A DNA stretch of 64,000 bases, from assembly GCA_963925895.1 (NCBI GenBank), contig CAWUVH010000005.1, positions 1-64,000 of the forward strand, written 5' to 3'. This DNA is from Eutrophovita sp913057845 (GTDB taxonomy: Bacteria > Pseudomonadota > Gammaproteobacteria > Burkholderiales > Eutrophovitaceae). Position numbers and translations under genes: made by a program. Below, in pieces: positions 34,162 to 43,700 of the stretch. The notes beneath the pieces were generated by a model that was not told the DNA's origin, searched no databases, and was given only the letters and a program-made list of their open reading frames with translations. How positions within the stretch are numbered: position 1 is the first letter of the stretch; each line of letters opens with the position of its first letter.

Positions 34162-35214
34162 ATGAAAGGCATCGTTTTCCCCGGCAGTAAAAAACTAGAA
34201 ATCTTAAATTTTCCGGACCCAACTCCAGGGCCTGGTGAGGTTGTTTTAGAGATTAAAGCCTCTGGCATGTGCGGCAGTGATCTGAAGTTCTATAGAGCAG
34301 AGGGAGGGGCCTCCTCCCTTGGTCTGGGCGATATTGATGGACCCATCATTGCGGGTCACGAACCATGTGGAATAGTTGTAGCCGTTGGTGAAGGGGTGCC
34401 AGAAAATGTTGCCAAGGAAGGTATGCGAGTTATGCAGCACCACTACCGAGGTTGCGGTTCATGTGATCATTGCTCAACGGGATGGGAACAGCTGTGCATT
34501 GATGGGGTCAAGGAAGTATTCGGGGCAACCGGGCATGGGGCGCACGCTAAATATATGAAATGTCCCGCCAGGACGCTGGTAGCACTGCCTGACGAACTCT
34601 CATTTAAATCAGGAGCTGCAATCTCCTGCGGTACGGGTACAGCATGGGGTGCATTACAAAGACTGGAACTGATGGGCGATCAGACAATAGCGGTTTTTGG
34701 CCAAGGTCCTGTGGGGTTGTCTGCCACCCTCCTTGCCTCAAAAATGGGCTCCCGAGTAATCGCCCTTGATACGAGTGAAGAGCGGCTTCAACGAGCAAAG
34801 GAATTTGGAGCTGACGTACTGATTAACCCTGCCAAAACAGAAAATGTAGTTCAGGCGATCCGCGACGCAACACACGGTCGTGGTGCACATGCCTCACTGG
34901 ACTGTTCATCGGCTCCTGCCGCACGCGCTCAAGCGGTGCAGTGCGTGCGCACTTGGGGTAAAGCTTGCTTTGTGGGTGAAGGGGATATCGTGACACTGAA
35001 TGTCAGTAACGATATGTTGAGGCGTCAGGTCACGATCATTGGCTCCTGGACATTCTCAAAAGTTGGGCAAGCCAAATGTGCTGAGTATGTGGCTGATAAA
35101 GAAATTTCGCTAGACGCCCTCTTCACGCATGAGTGGAAGTTAGATCAAGCAAAAGAGGCCTACGAGCTATTTGATCTGCAAAACTCGGGGAAAGGCGTCA
35201 TCGACCCTTCTTAG
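34162..35214 (+). CDS. zinc-dependent alcohol dehydrogenase (threonine/sorbitol dehydrogenase-like MDR)
   Basis: Zinc MDR of 350 residues; ATG 34162 has TTAGGGAG upstream, so a longer open frame from 34042 that overlaps the ALDH gene is rejected. Catalytic zinc residues are C in SGMCGSDLKFY and H-E in GHEPCG; the structural zinc lobe has four cysteines in CGSCDHCSTGWEQLC plus its first cysteine in RGCGSC. The Rossmann motif is VFGQGPVGLSATLLASKMG, with D at the end of strand two (ALDTSEERL), indicating NAD. It oxidises a secondary or primary alcohol; encoded after an aldehyde dehydrogenase, it may run alcohol to acid. Confidence 0.9.
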   Translation: MKGIVFPGSKKLEILNFPDPTPGPGEVVLEIKASGMCGSDLKFYRAEGGASSLGLGDIDGPIIAGHEPCGIVVAVGEGVPENVAKEGMRVMQHHYRGCGSCDHCSTGWEQLCIDGVKEVFGATGHGAHAKYMKCPARTLVALPDELSFKSGAAISCGTGTAWGALQRLELMGDQTIAVFGQGPVGLSATLLASKMGSRVIALDTSEERLQRAKEFGADVLINPAKTENVVQAIRDATHGRGAHASLDCSSAPAARAQAVQCVRTWGKACFVGEGDIVTLNVSNDMLRRQVTIIGSWTFSKVGQAKCAEYVADKEISLDALFTHEWKLDQAKEAYELFDLQNSGKGVIDPS

Positions 35215-35234
35215 ATGGGAGCATAAATCACACT

Positions 35235-36101
35235 ATGTTTGAAGGATTTCAATTAAAAACGATCGAAGTTAACGATGTTTCGATACGACTAAGAGTAGGA
35301 GGGAGTGGCCCCCCCCTACTGTTGTTGCATGGCAATCCGCAAACGCATGTGATGTGGCACCTAGTCGCTCCCGAACTCAGTAAACGTTTTACCGTTGTCG
35401 CCACTGATTTAACTGGATATGGCGAAAGTTCCAAACCTCCCTCATCTAAAGACCATATGGCATACAGCAAAAGATCCATGGCTAGCGATCAGGTTGCGGT
35501 CATGCGAGAACTTGGATTTGCACAGTTCAGCGTTGCCGGGCATGACCGAGGCGGTCGAGTCGCCTACCGAATGGCTCTAGATCATCCAGCCGCTATAAAA
35601 AAACTCGCCGTTCTTGACATCATTCCTACGCTGGAATCGTTCCAACGCTCCAATTCAGAATTTAGCTTAGGGTACTACCACTGGTTTTTCCTGGCTCAAC
35701 CCAGCCCATTACCTGAGACCCTAATAAACCAAACACCTGAATGGTTCTGGCGTTGGCATACCAACCGGTCGTCAAGAGACTTCTTTGCGAAAACAGCTGT
35801 CGAAGACTATCTCAAATGTTTTAAAAACCCTGAAACCGTTCGTGCCATTTGTGAAGATTACCGCGCCGGCATATCCATTGATTGTGAACATGATTTAGCC
35901 GACCAGAAGGCTGGCCATAAAATTACTTGCCCCGTATTAGCGCTGTGGGGAAAACAAGCGAAACTAGAACTGTGGTACGACACGCTTAAAATTTGGCGGT
36001 CATGGGCTACTGAGGTTCAAGGATTCGGGATTGATTGCGGACACTACCTAGCCGAGGAGAAATCAGAACAAACCACTAAGGCGCTAAGTGATTTTTTTTA
36101 A
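35235..36101 (+). CDS. fluoroacetate/haloacetate dehalogenase-like alpha/beta hydrolase
   Basis: Alpha/beta hydrolase of 288 residues. The nucleophile elbow is GHDRGGR with D104, flanked by R105 and R108; the acid is D128 (VLDII), H149-W150 occur in YYHWFFLAQ, and the base is H270 (DCGHYLAEE). In fluoroacetate dehalogenase of Burkholderia sp. FA1 the corresponding residues are Asp104, Arg105, Arg108, Asp128, His149, Trp150 and His271. Thus the catalytic triad, both carboxylate-binding arginines and two halide-binding residues are conserved. A tyrosine for the third halide contact may be Y209 or Y248, which I cannot decide. It likely hydrolyses haloacetates to glycolate and halide. It is encoded with a second hydrolase of the same fold. 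Confidence 0.88.
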   Translation: MFEGFQLKTIEVNDVSIRLRVGGSGPPLLLLHGNPQTHVMWHLVAPELSKRFTVVATDLTGYGESSKPPSSKDHMAYSKRSMASDQVAVMRELGFAQFSVAGHDRGGRVAYRMALDHPAAIKKLAVLDIIPTLESFQRSNSEFSLGYYHWFFLAQPSPLPETLINQTPEWFWRWHTNRSSRDFFAKTAVEDYLKCFKNPETVRAICEDYRAGISIDCEHDLADQKAGHKITCPVLALWGKQAKLELWYDTLKIWRSWATEVQGFGIDCGHYLAEEKSEQTTKALSDFF

Positions 36102-36127
36102 CAGAATAGCTTCTTTGGATTACAAAA

Positions 36128-36988
36128 ATGATTGATGTGACGCATCACCACTTCGAGACCAGAGACGCTAGATTACACTATGTGACCGCAGGTTCAGGCT
36201 TTCCCTTGGTATTGCTGCATGGTTGGCCTCAAAGTTGGTATTCCTGGCACAAAATGATACCCATACTGTCACAAAAATATTCGATTATTGCGCCAGACCT
36301 TAGAGGTCTTGGTGATTCCTCCCGACCGTTAACGGGATACGAGAAAGCCAATATCGCTGAGGACATTCGACGTTTGATTCACGAACACCTCAACATCAAC
36401 CAATACTTTTTGATGGCCCACGATTTGGGTGGACCGGTTGCCTTTGTTCTTGCTTCAGAAAACCCAGAACACATTAAAAAATTAGTGATGTTAGATACCG
36501 CTGTACCAGGAGACGGCAGTGGAACCTTCTCCCAAAATGGCAAACGCTGGCATCACGCCTTCCACCAAACAGCCGACTTGCCGGAATCGCTAGTAGCTGG
36601 CAGAGAAGAGATTTATTTTGGTTGGTTCTATAACAACTATGGATACCAATCAAACGCAATTTCTCATGAAGATCAGCTTGAATACTTAAGGACTTACAAA
36701 CAACCTGGCACACTTCGCTCTGGCTTTGCCTATTACCGTGCACTTGATGAGGATGTGCGCTACAACGAAAAATTGATACAAAAAAATGGCCAGCTCACGA
36801 TGCCAGTTCTAGCATTAGGTGGGGGCAGCGCTTTTGGTCGCGGAATAGAAACCTACGAATCGCTGAAGCGCGTGAGCAAACAGGTTAACGGCGGTGTAAT
36901 TGATGACTGCGGTCACTGGATGCAAGAAGAAAAACCAGAAGAAATTCTAGGACACGTGTTGCCTTTTCTGGATGAAGGGCCTAACTAA
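36128..36988 (+). CDS. epoxide-hydrolase-like alpha/beta hydrolase
   Basis: Alpha/beta hydrolase of 286 residues. The oxyanion motif HGWPQSW lies at about 31-37, the nucleophile is the aspartate of AHDLGGPVAF (about 102-111), and the base histidine is in DDCGHWMQEEKPEE. An aspartate nucleophile with HGWP fits epoxide hydrolases and haloalkane or haloacetate dehalogenases. Unlike the previous gene product it lacks the DRxxR arginines of fluoroacetate dehalogenase, so an epoxide hydrolase is more likely. It follows that gene by 26 bases and ends the plus-strand unit, converging on an SDR gene. Confidence 0.85.
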   Translation: MIDVTHHHFETRDARLHYVTAGSGFPLVLLHGWPQSWYSWHKMIPILSQKYSIIAPDLRGLGDSSRPLTGYEKANIAEDIRRLIHEHLNINQYFLMAHDLGGPVAFVLASENPEHIKKLVMLDTAVPGDGSGTFSQNGKRWHHAFHQTADLPESLVAGREEIYFGWFYNNYGYQSNAISHEDQLEYLRTYKQPGTLRSGFAYYRALDEDVRYNEKLIQKNGQLTMPVLALGGGSAFGRGIETYESLKRVSKQVNGGVIDDCGHWMQEEKPEEILGHVLPFLDEGPN

Positions 36989-36999
36989 TCTTAGATCGT

Positions 37000-37782
37000 C
37001 TACTGAGCGGTCCAACCTCCATCAACAAGTAAGTGGGTGCCCGTAACCATGGACGCTGCCGGTGACGCGAGATAAACAGCTGCTGCTGCTACATCCTCCA
37101 GTTTGGCCAAACGACCCATGGGTATTCTAGAAGTGACGAACTCTTTCTTCTCCGGTGTGTCGACGATACGCTTAACCATAGGTGTTTCTGAAAATGTTGG
37201 GCCAATACTATTCACACGGATATTTTTATCAGCCAACTCGACCGCCATCGCTTTAGTAAGCCCCTCAATCGCATGCTTGGTCATGCAATAAACAGTTCTA
37301 TTGGGGGAGCCTACATGCCCCATCTGAGAGGACATATTAACGACACATGCACCTTTTTCATCTAAATCTGCAGACCTCAACATCACTTGGACTGCTGACT
37401 GGGCAGCCACAAAACAGGCCCTTACATTTAAATTAAGCATGGTATCTAAATGATCGTCGCTGACATCAAGGAAAGGTTCTGGAAAATTTGTACCCGCATT
37501 ATTAACCAGAATATCTAAACGCGATAACCCACCTATCGAACTACGCAATTTTTGATCGTCGGTCACATCGCAGACGATTACAGAGGCCTCACCGCCATCT
37601 TGACGTATGAAATCAGCAGTTTCTTGTAGGTAGCTTTCGGTCCGTCCAAGTAGGACAACTGACGCGCCGGCCTTCGCATAGGCTATGGAAATCGATGCCC
37701 CGAGACCTTGGCCTGCCCCTGTTACCAGGGCTACACGACCGTCAAGTCGGAAGGAAGACATAGAGAACTGATCCTTAATCAC
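37000..37782 (-). CDS. short-chain dehydrogenase/reductase
   Basis: Classical SDR of 260 residues. GTG 37782 has GAAGGGAG six bases upstream; an ATG seven codons later is also possible. Motifs are VTGAGQGLG (about 20-28), LGRTES after strand two (arginine, suggesting NADP), NNAGTNFPEP, and the active-site set VNMSSQMGHVGSPNRTVYCMTK with Ser, Tyr and Lys. The C-terminus reads HLLVDGGWTAQ. It resembles gluconate 5-dehydrogenase/3-oxoacyl reductase-like SDRs. It lies 49 bases after the symporter gene in the same direction, so it probably acts on the transported compound or a product. Confidence 0.88.
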   Translation of the reverse strand: MIKDQFSMSSFRLDGRVALVTGAGQGLGASISIAYAKAGASVVLLGRTESYLQETADFIRQDGGEASVIVCDVTDDQKLRSSIGGLSRLDILVNNAGTNFPEPFLDVSDDHLDTMLNLNVRACFVAAQSAVQVMLRSADLDEKGACVVNMSSQMGHVGSPNRTVYCMTKHAIEGLTKAMAVELADKNIRVNSIGPTFSETPMVKRIVDTPEKKEFVTSRIPMGRLAKLEDVAAAAVYLASPAASMVTGTHLLVDGGWTAQ

Positions 37783-37831
37783 CTCATACTCCCTTCCTAA
37801 TCTAACAATACTAAATCAGTCATTTCAAGTT

Positions 37832-39349
37832 TTACGCTGACTCACCAAACATATCATCAACGTGTGCTTGTGGCAGCCGTTTTGTTAATAGACTCACGAC
37901 GATCATCGTGACAGCTGCCGCAATAATACTTAGGCCCGCAATCACAAATGGATTTTTATAGGGTACATCTTTGAGCACAAAGCAATAGATGACGCTGGCT
38001 CCGAAGCCAATCACGCCAACCAAGAATGATGCAATCGCCCCAGACTTAGTAGCCCGTTTCCACAAAGAACCAATCAAGAGAGGTCCCGTCGCCCCAGAGA
38101 GAATGCCACCAACCCCCATCCACAGCAATACCGCCAAAAACTGCGGTGGTTCCCACGCTAGCCAACAAGCCACCACGCCAACTAAAACAATGGCAACTCG
38201 AGAAGTATTGAGTGCTATTTGCTCAATCTGCTCTTTGGATTTGTGCTTGTGTATGATTGGCGCGAAGGTCTTTTTATAGAGATCGTTACTGAAGATAACC
38301 GCGATGGAGATGAATAGCCCATCGGAGGTCGACATAATGGCTGACAACACACCCACTCCTAATAGTCCAGCAAAAAATGGAGGAAAGAGTTGTGTGAACA
38401 AAACAGGAATAGCCGCGTCAGGTCTGATGTCCGCACCAAATAATGCTCGAGCGTGCAGTCCACCTAAAACAGTAAAGCCCAAGATGGAACCGACCGGAAT
38501 GGCGATCAGCATGAATGTGCGAATTTGTTTGGGGTCTTTGAGCGCAAACGCTAACTTGCCGATATGTGGGTTCATAGCGAACGGGATGTGCGCAACGAAA
38601 ATTAATGAGATCACCCAGAAACTACCGAACAGTATATCGCCCTCTTTGAAGTAGTTATCCCAACCCAAACTCGGGTCTTGCTTAACCAGTGCGTCGTTAA
38701 TGAGCGATGGGCCCGTACCTTCGAAACCGACACCCATAAAAAATATCACACCAATAATAAGCGCGATCAAAACCATCATCACACCTTGTATCCCATCAGT
38801 CATGATGTCGGCATGAGAACCCCCCATCGTAATGTAGAGGGCGATCACTGCAACACTGGCTAAAATGCCATGCTGATAATTTAAACCCAGCAACACCTCG
38901 AATATTGTAGCTGCTGCAACAATTTGAGCGGCAATGTAGTAGACCAGCAAAATCGAGACGAGTGCAAAGGCAATTCTCAAAAAATTACTGTTGTACCGCT
39001 GCCCCAAGAATTCAGGCAATGAATTGGAACGAAACTTATCGCCGGCACGCTTAATCAATTTGATCGCTAAAATCATCCCGACGTAAATAGCGATTGGATA
39101 GGTTGCGGGATACCAAATTGCTGCAAAACCTTTCGAATAAGCCATTCCGGGCACACTCATGAAGGTCGCCCCACTGGCGATTGTTGCTGCAAAAGCAAAT
39201 GCCAACGTTATCGGGCCATATGCACCACGAGCCACCGCGAAGTCCTCGTCATTTTTGGTTTTTTTCATGCCCCAAACACCAATGCCAATGAATAGCACTA
39301 AAAACGCTACTACCCAAATCCATCCCCACATTCCGATATACGTGTCCAT
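37832..39349 (-). CDS. sodium:solute symporter (SSS family)
   Basis: Integral membrane transporter of 505 residues with about 13 hydrophobic segments. SSS features include TLAFAFAATIASGATFMSVPGMAYSKG (in order, about 47-74) and, in a later helix, the Na+-binding-type GVLSAIMSTSDGLFISIAVIFSNDLYKK segment with paired serines and threonines. It resembles acetate/pantothenate/proline-type carriers; the substrate is probably an organic anion, given the catabolic neighbours. A 31-residue membrane protein gene lies just upstream in the same direction, the usual arrangement for symporter accessory proteins, and an SDR gene follows downstream. Confidence 0.92.
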   Translation of the reverse strand: MDTYIGMWGWIWVVAFLVLFIGIGVWGMKKTKNDEDFAVARGAYGPITLAFAFAATIASGATFMSVPGMAYSKGFAAIWYPATYPIAIYVGMILAIKLIKRAGDKFRSNSLPEFLGQRYNSNFLRIAFALVSILLVYYIAAQIVAAATIFEVLLGLNYQHGILASVAVIALYITMGGSHADIMTDGIQGVMMVLIALIIGVIFFMGVGFEGTGPSLINDALVKQDPSLGWDNYFKEGDILFGSFWVISLIFVAHIPFAMNPHIGKLAFALKDPKQIRTFMLIAIPVGSILGFTVLGGLHARALFGADIRPDAAIPVLFTQLFPPFFAGLLGVGVLSAIMSTSDGLFISIAVIFSNDLYKKTFAPIIHKHKSKEQIEQIALNTSRVAIVLVGVVACWLAWEPPQFLAVLLWMGVGGILSGATGPLLIGSLWKRATKSGAIASFLVGVIGFGASVIYCFVLKDVPYKNPFVIAGLSIIAAAVTMIVVSLLTKRLPQAHVDDMFGESA

Positions 39350-39409
39350 ATCTTATTTGCTCTCTAAAATTTAGTTTGAAACGAGACTAGATTGAATTTA
39401 AATAATTAC

Positions 39410-39505
39410 TTATTCCCAATCCTTATCTGATTTTCTTGCTATATAGGTCATACCAATCACCCAATAACCGACGACGATGATGCACATGAGAGTTAGAACG
39501 TTCAT
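39410..39505 (-). CDS. small (31 aa) single-helix protein, putative symporter accessory subunit
   Basis: Small gene with an excellent ribosome binding site (AGAGGAG, five to six bases before the ATG). It encodes 31 residues, starting MNVLTLMCIIVVGYWVIG, one membrane-spanning helix, then a short basic/acidic tail ARKSDKDWE. It lies 60 bases upstream of the sodium:solute symporter gene, in the same direction. Short membrane partners of SSS carriers are known (DUF997/YhdT for PanF, DUF485 for ActP, and a symporter small accessory protein family), and this size and place match that pattern. The function is inferred from position and topology. Confidence 0.78.
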   Translation of the reverse strand: MNVLTLMCIIVVGYWVIGMTYIARKSDKDWE

Positions 39506-39695
39506 AATATCTCCTCTTACTAAATATTTTTTTAGTTTTAAATTAGTTTGGGAATGCTAACACTAAAGAGAAAAAGCCAATACCCTTATTACTTATGCCA
39601 TCAGTTTTGCAAAGCACAAATGCTCGCCTAATTAAAAGTAACAACTGAATCAAAACAATTCAACACAATGCAATTTGAACAATGAAAATATTCTC

Positions 39696-40736
39696 ATGGC
39701 GCCAGCAAGAAAGATCTTAGTGAACTATTTATCAGGGGGTGTTCTTCTACTTTCTATGAGCGGGTTCTTCTCCCCTACGAATGCAGAATCAACAAATGTG
39801 GCTGTAATAAGTTTCGGTGATATTGCGATCTACCCAAGCACAACGGCCTTCGCGTCCGTCATGACGCTAAACGACAGTAAACTATCTGCAGAAGTGTCCG
39901 CCAGGATCTTGGCCATCAACGCAGAAGTCGGTCAAGTGGTTAAAAAAGGCGATGTCTTAATCAAGCTGGATCCAACAGATCACAATATTGCACTGCAACA
40001 AGCGGGGGCGAATCTAACATCGGCTCAATCTAAGTTTGATCTCAGCAAAAGACAGCTATACCGAGCGCAAACATTAATCTCCAAAGGATTCATTTCTCCG
40101 GAAGCTTTGAACGTGAGAGAAACCGACTTTGCGAGCGCTCAATCCCTGGTCGCCCTCTATCGAGCGCAGTATGAGGCCGCGAAGCGATCCGTAGGGAAAT
40201 GTTCAATTAGGGCACCGTTCAAATCGGTCATTCGAGAACGTTTTGGCCAAGTTGGCGAAATTACCACACTAGGCTCTCCCCTACTGCGACTGAACGACCT
40301 TGAGAAAGTAGAGATTGAAGCTAAGATTCAACCAAGGGATGCTGAATCTCTAAGCGCGAGCTCGTCAATTACCTTTATTAGTAGCGAACAATCCTACCCT
40401 GTAACAATTAAGCGAATCGTGCCCGTAGTGAATGAGAAAGACCGTAATCAAACTGTTCGTTTAAAGTTTCTAAAAAACAAACCACCGATAGGGTCGGCTG
40501 GAACCATAATGTGGAGCACTAATAAACCCCATGTGCCAGTAGACTTAGTCGTCCAAAGAAATGGCACACTAGGCGTATTTATATATGCAGCCGAGAAAGT
40601 CACTTTCTTCGAGCTCCCTCATGCATCAGAGGGAAACCCAGCATTCATTAAGCTTCCACTCGACACTCTAGTCGTTCATCAAGGTCAATATAGACTGCAA
40701 GACGGTCAACCTGTTTCGATTTCTGGTGACCAGTAA
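39696..40736 (+). CDS. RND efflux membrane fusion protein (periplasmic adaptor)
   Basis: Adaptor of 346 residues linking an RND pump to an outer-membrane channel. ATG 39696 starts a signal-like sequence (LSGGVLLLSMSGFF); a TTG at 39675 would add seven residues. The barrel-sandwich hybrid begins with ISARILAINAEVGQVVKKGDVLIKLDP-like residues (seen as VSARILAINAEVGQVVKKGD), followed by a coiled-coil hairpin (about 100-160) and the second lipoyl half GKCSIRAPFKSVIRERFGQVGE. The N-terminal cysteine of lipidated adaptors is absent. The pump gene follows 22 bases downstream. No outer-membrane channel gene is in the window. Confidence 0.92.
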   Translation: MAPARKILVNYLSGGVLLLSMSGFFSPTNAESTNVAVISFGDIAIYPSTTAFASVMTLNDSKLSAEVSARILAINAEVGQVVKKGDVLIKLDPTDHNIALQQAGANLTSAQSKFDLSKRQLYRAQTLISKGFISPEALNVRETDFASAQSLVALYRAQYEAAKRSVGKCSIRAPFKSVIRERFGQVGEITTLGSPLLRLNDLEKVEIEAKIQPRDAESLSASSSITFISSEQSYPVTIKRIVPVVNEKDRNQTVRLKFLKNKPPIGSAGTIMWSTNKPHVPVDLVVQRNGTLGVFIYAAEKVTFFELPHASEGNPAFIKLPLDTLVVHQGQYRLQDGQPVSISGDQ

Positions 40737-40758
40737 ATTATTAATGCTGCGTTAAGTC

Positions 40759-43700
40759 ATGTCACTGATTAAGCAATTCTTATCCAATCATGTGATCGCA
40801 AATCTCACGTTTGCGATCGTCATACTCATGGGCATTGGCGGCTATCTCACGATGCCAAGAGAACAAGATCCGGAAATTAACTTTAATTGGATCAATGTCA
40901 CTACCGGTCTAAGAGGCGCCTCGACCGAAGATGTCGAGAAATTGGTCACGCAGCCGCTAGAGGATGCGATTCGACAAGTTTCGGACATTCGTTATGTTTC
41001 ATCGCGAAGCCAAGAGGGCATTTCAACGATACTGGTCCGGTTCCAGGATCTCTCCAGCGCAACCTTTGACAAACGCATTAACGATTTACGTCGAGAGATA
41101 CAAAACAAGGCCAGTCAGGAGTTACCGGCAGAAGTCAGTGACCCACGCATAATAGAAATCACGACATCCAACGGTTTTCCATCCGCAATGGTTCTAGTCG
41201 TAGGTCAGGCTGATGACGAACTTTTACGTAATTCTGCACGTCAAGTACGAGACGATTTAGAAAGATTACCAGGTGTTGATGACGTGTTTGCCGTTGGGTT
41301 GCACGATCCAGAGTTACTCGTCGAATTTCATCCTAAAAAATTAGAAGCGTACCAAGTATCTCCAACCCATGTCGCAGATTCGGTCTTTGCATGGTTTCGA
41401 GACGTTTCTGCTGGGGGCATTACGGTAGGCAACCAAGATTGGTTAGTTCGATTAGTGGGTAAGAAAAATGATCCTGAATCTCTAAAGTCCATTCCGGTTA
41501 AGCTGATCCAAAATGCCGATTACGTCCCACTATCAGCAGTAGCTACAGTCTCGACATCCAGAGAAAAGCCAATCCAACTCGCCAGTCAAAACGGGCAACA
41601 CGGCATACTCCTCTCGGTTACAAAAAAAAGCTATACGAATACGATTGAGCTCGTCGATGGCGTTAGCGCATATCTCGATGAAAAAAATACCACTCTCTTT
41701 AAAAATGGCATCAGCCTTAACTTAGTCGACGACCAAACCATTCCGACTAAAGAAGCTATCAACGTGATGCAGATCAATGCCGGCTTGGGATTGTTGTTGG
41801 TCCTAGCAACAACCTGGGCTTTTCTAGGTGGACGTATGGCCATTTTGCTTAGCCTTGGCATTCCATTCTCGATTGCAGGAGCCTTCGCCGTTATTTATGC
41901 CATTGGTTGGACACTTAACGTATCCATACTCCTCGGAGTCGTGATTGCTTTAGGCATGTTGGTGGACGACACCGTAGTAGTCGTAGAGGCAATTTACTAT
42001 CGAATTTCCAGAGGGTTGGACGCGGCCACAGCATCTATAGAAGGGCTACGTGAAGTTTTCGCCCCTGTACTGACGTCTGTACTCACTACAGTTGCGGCCT
42101 TTTTACCACTCATGCTGCTCCCTGGAATTGTGGGCAAATTTATGCTCGTGGTACCTGCTGTTGTGACGCTGGCACTTGCATTTAGTTTATTTGAAGCGTT
42201 TTGGATGCTGCCCGCGCACATCATGGGACTCAAGCTAAACTTTAATAACAAATCTCGCATTCAACTCATTAGAGAAAGTAAAACGCGCTTGATACGACAC
42301 CGATATAGCAAAGCACTGCTGTTTGTAATCAGACGTCCAAAAATATTTTTATCACTTGCAGGACTTAGTTTTGTCATCGCACTATCTGCAGTTGCAGCAG
42401 GCTTCGTAAATATTCAATTTTTCGCTTTCGATCCGATCCGAATCTTTTACGTCAACGTTGATATGCCCTCTGGCACTCCACTAGAAGAAACCATGCGATG
42501 GACTAAAAAGATCGAAGAAAAAGTTAGAAACCACGTCTCTCCTGAAGAAGAACGCGCCATCACTTCAATAGCGGGCATCAAATATACTGATACTGCTCCG
42601 CTTTATGAAAACCGTTATGGCCAAGTAATTGTCAGCCTCACACCGCGTGAGGGTGATCTTAGGGAGGTCGACATAGTGATTGACGACATGAGGGCTGAGG
42701 TAGGCTCCAACAATGGCCCAGCAAATGTAACGTTTACCCGCATCTCAGGAGGCCCACCACTCACCAAACCTGTTAGCGTCAAAATTCGAGGTGATAATTT
42801 TGAAGATTTAAGAGCTGTTACCTCTCACTTACAAAGCTTTCTGGAAACGGTTGAATCAGTATCTGACATCAGCAGTGATGATAGTCCAGGGCGAAACGAA
42901 TTAAATTTAAAACTGAATTACGAATCAATCAATCGGATCGGCATGGATCCCCAATCGGTTACTCGATCAATCCGCTTATTCGTCGATGGTGAAATCGTCA
43001 CCTTCATGCAATCGGAAGGTGAAAAAATAGAGGTTCGAGTTAAAGCTCAATCAAATGACTTAGCCGGAATAGATGAACTTCTATCCCAATCGATCACAAC
43101 CCCCTCCGGAGCACAGGTCGCGTTGAGAGAATTAGTACATATCGAAACAGGAAGGTCACGCGAGAGCATTCGACATTACAACTTCCGAAGAACCATTACC
43201 CTTGAGGCGGATATTGATCGCGAAAAAATTAACGAAGTACAAGTTAATAATCTCATTAAAAATGAATGGGGGGAAATCAAGATAAACCACCCTAACGTCT
43301 CGCTCGATTTCTCTGGCGCGTTGGATGACATTCAGGAAAGTCTAGACGCCATGCTGTTGCTTTTCTTATTCGGTATCAGTCTCATTTACTTGCTGATAGG
43401 AACGCAATTCAAAAGTTATTTCCAACCTCTGATGATTCTAGTTACGGTTCCCTTAGCATTTATAGGTGTAGTAATTGGCCTCATCATCACGCAGAATCCG
43501 CTGAGTCTTTACACGATGTACGGGATTGTCGCCCTTACTGGGATTTCTGTTAATAGCGCAATCGTTCTAATTGATGCCGCAAACACTCGCAGAAAAGCAG
43601 GTATGAATAGTGTTCACTCTATCGTCTTCGCCGCACGTCGGCGCGTTGTTCCTATTTTGATTACGTCTTTCACGACAATCGCAGGATTACTCTCACTCGC

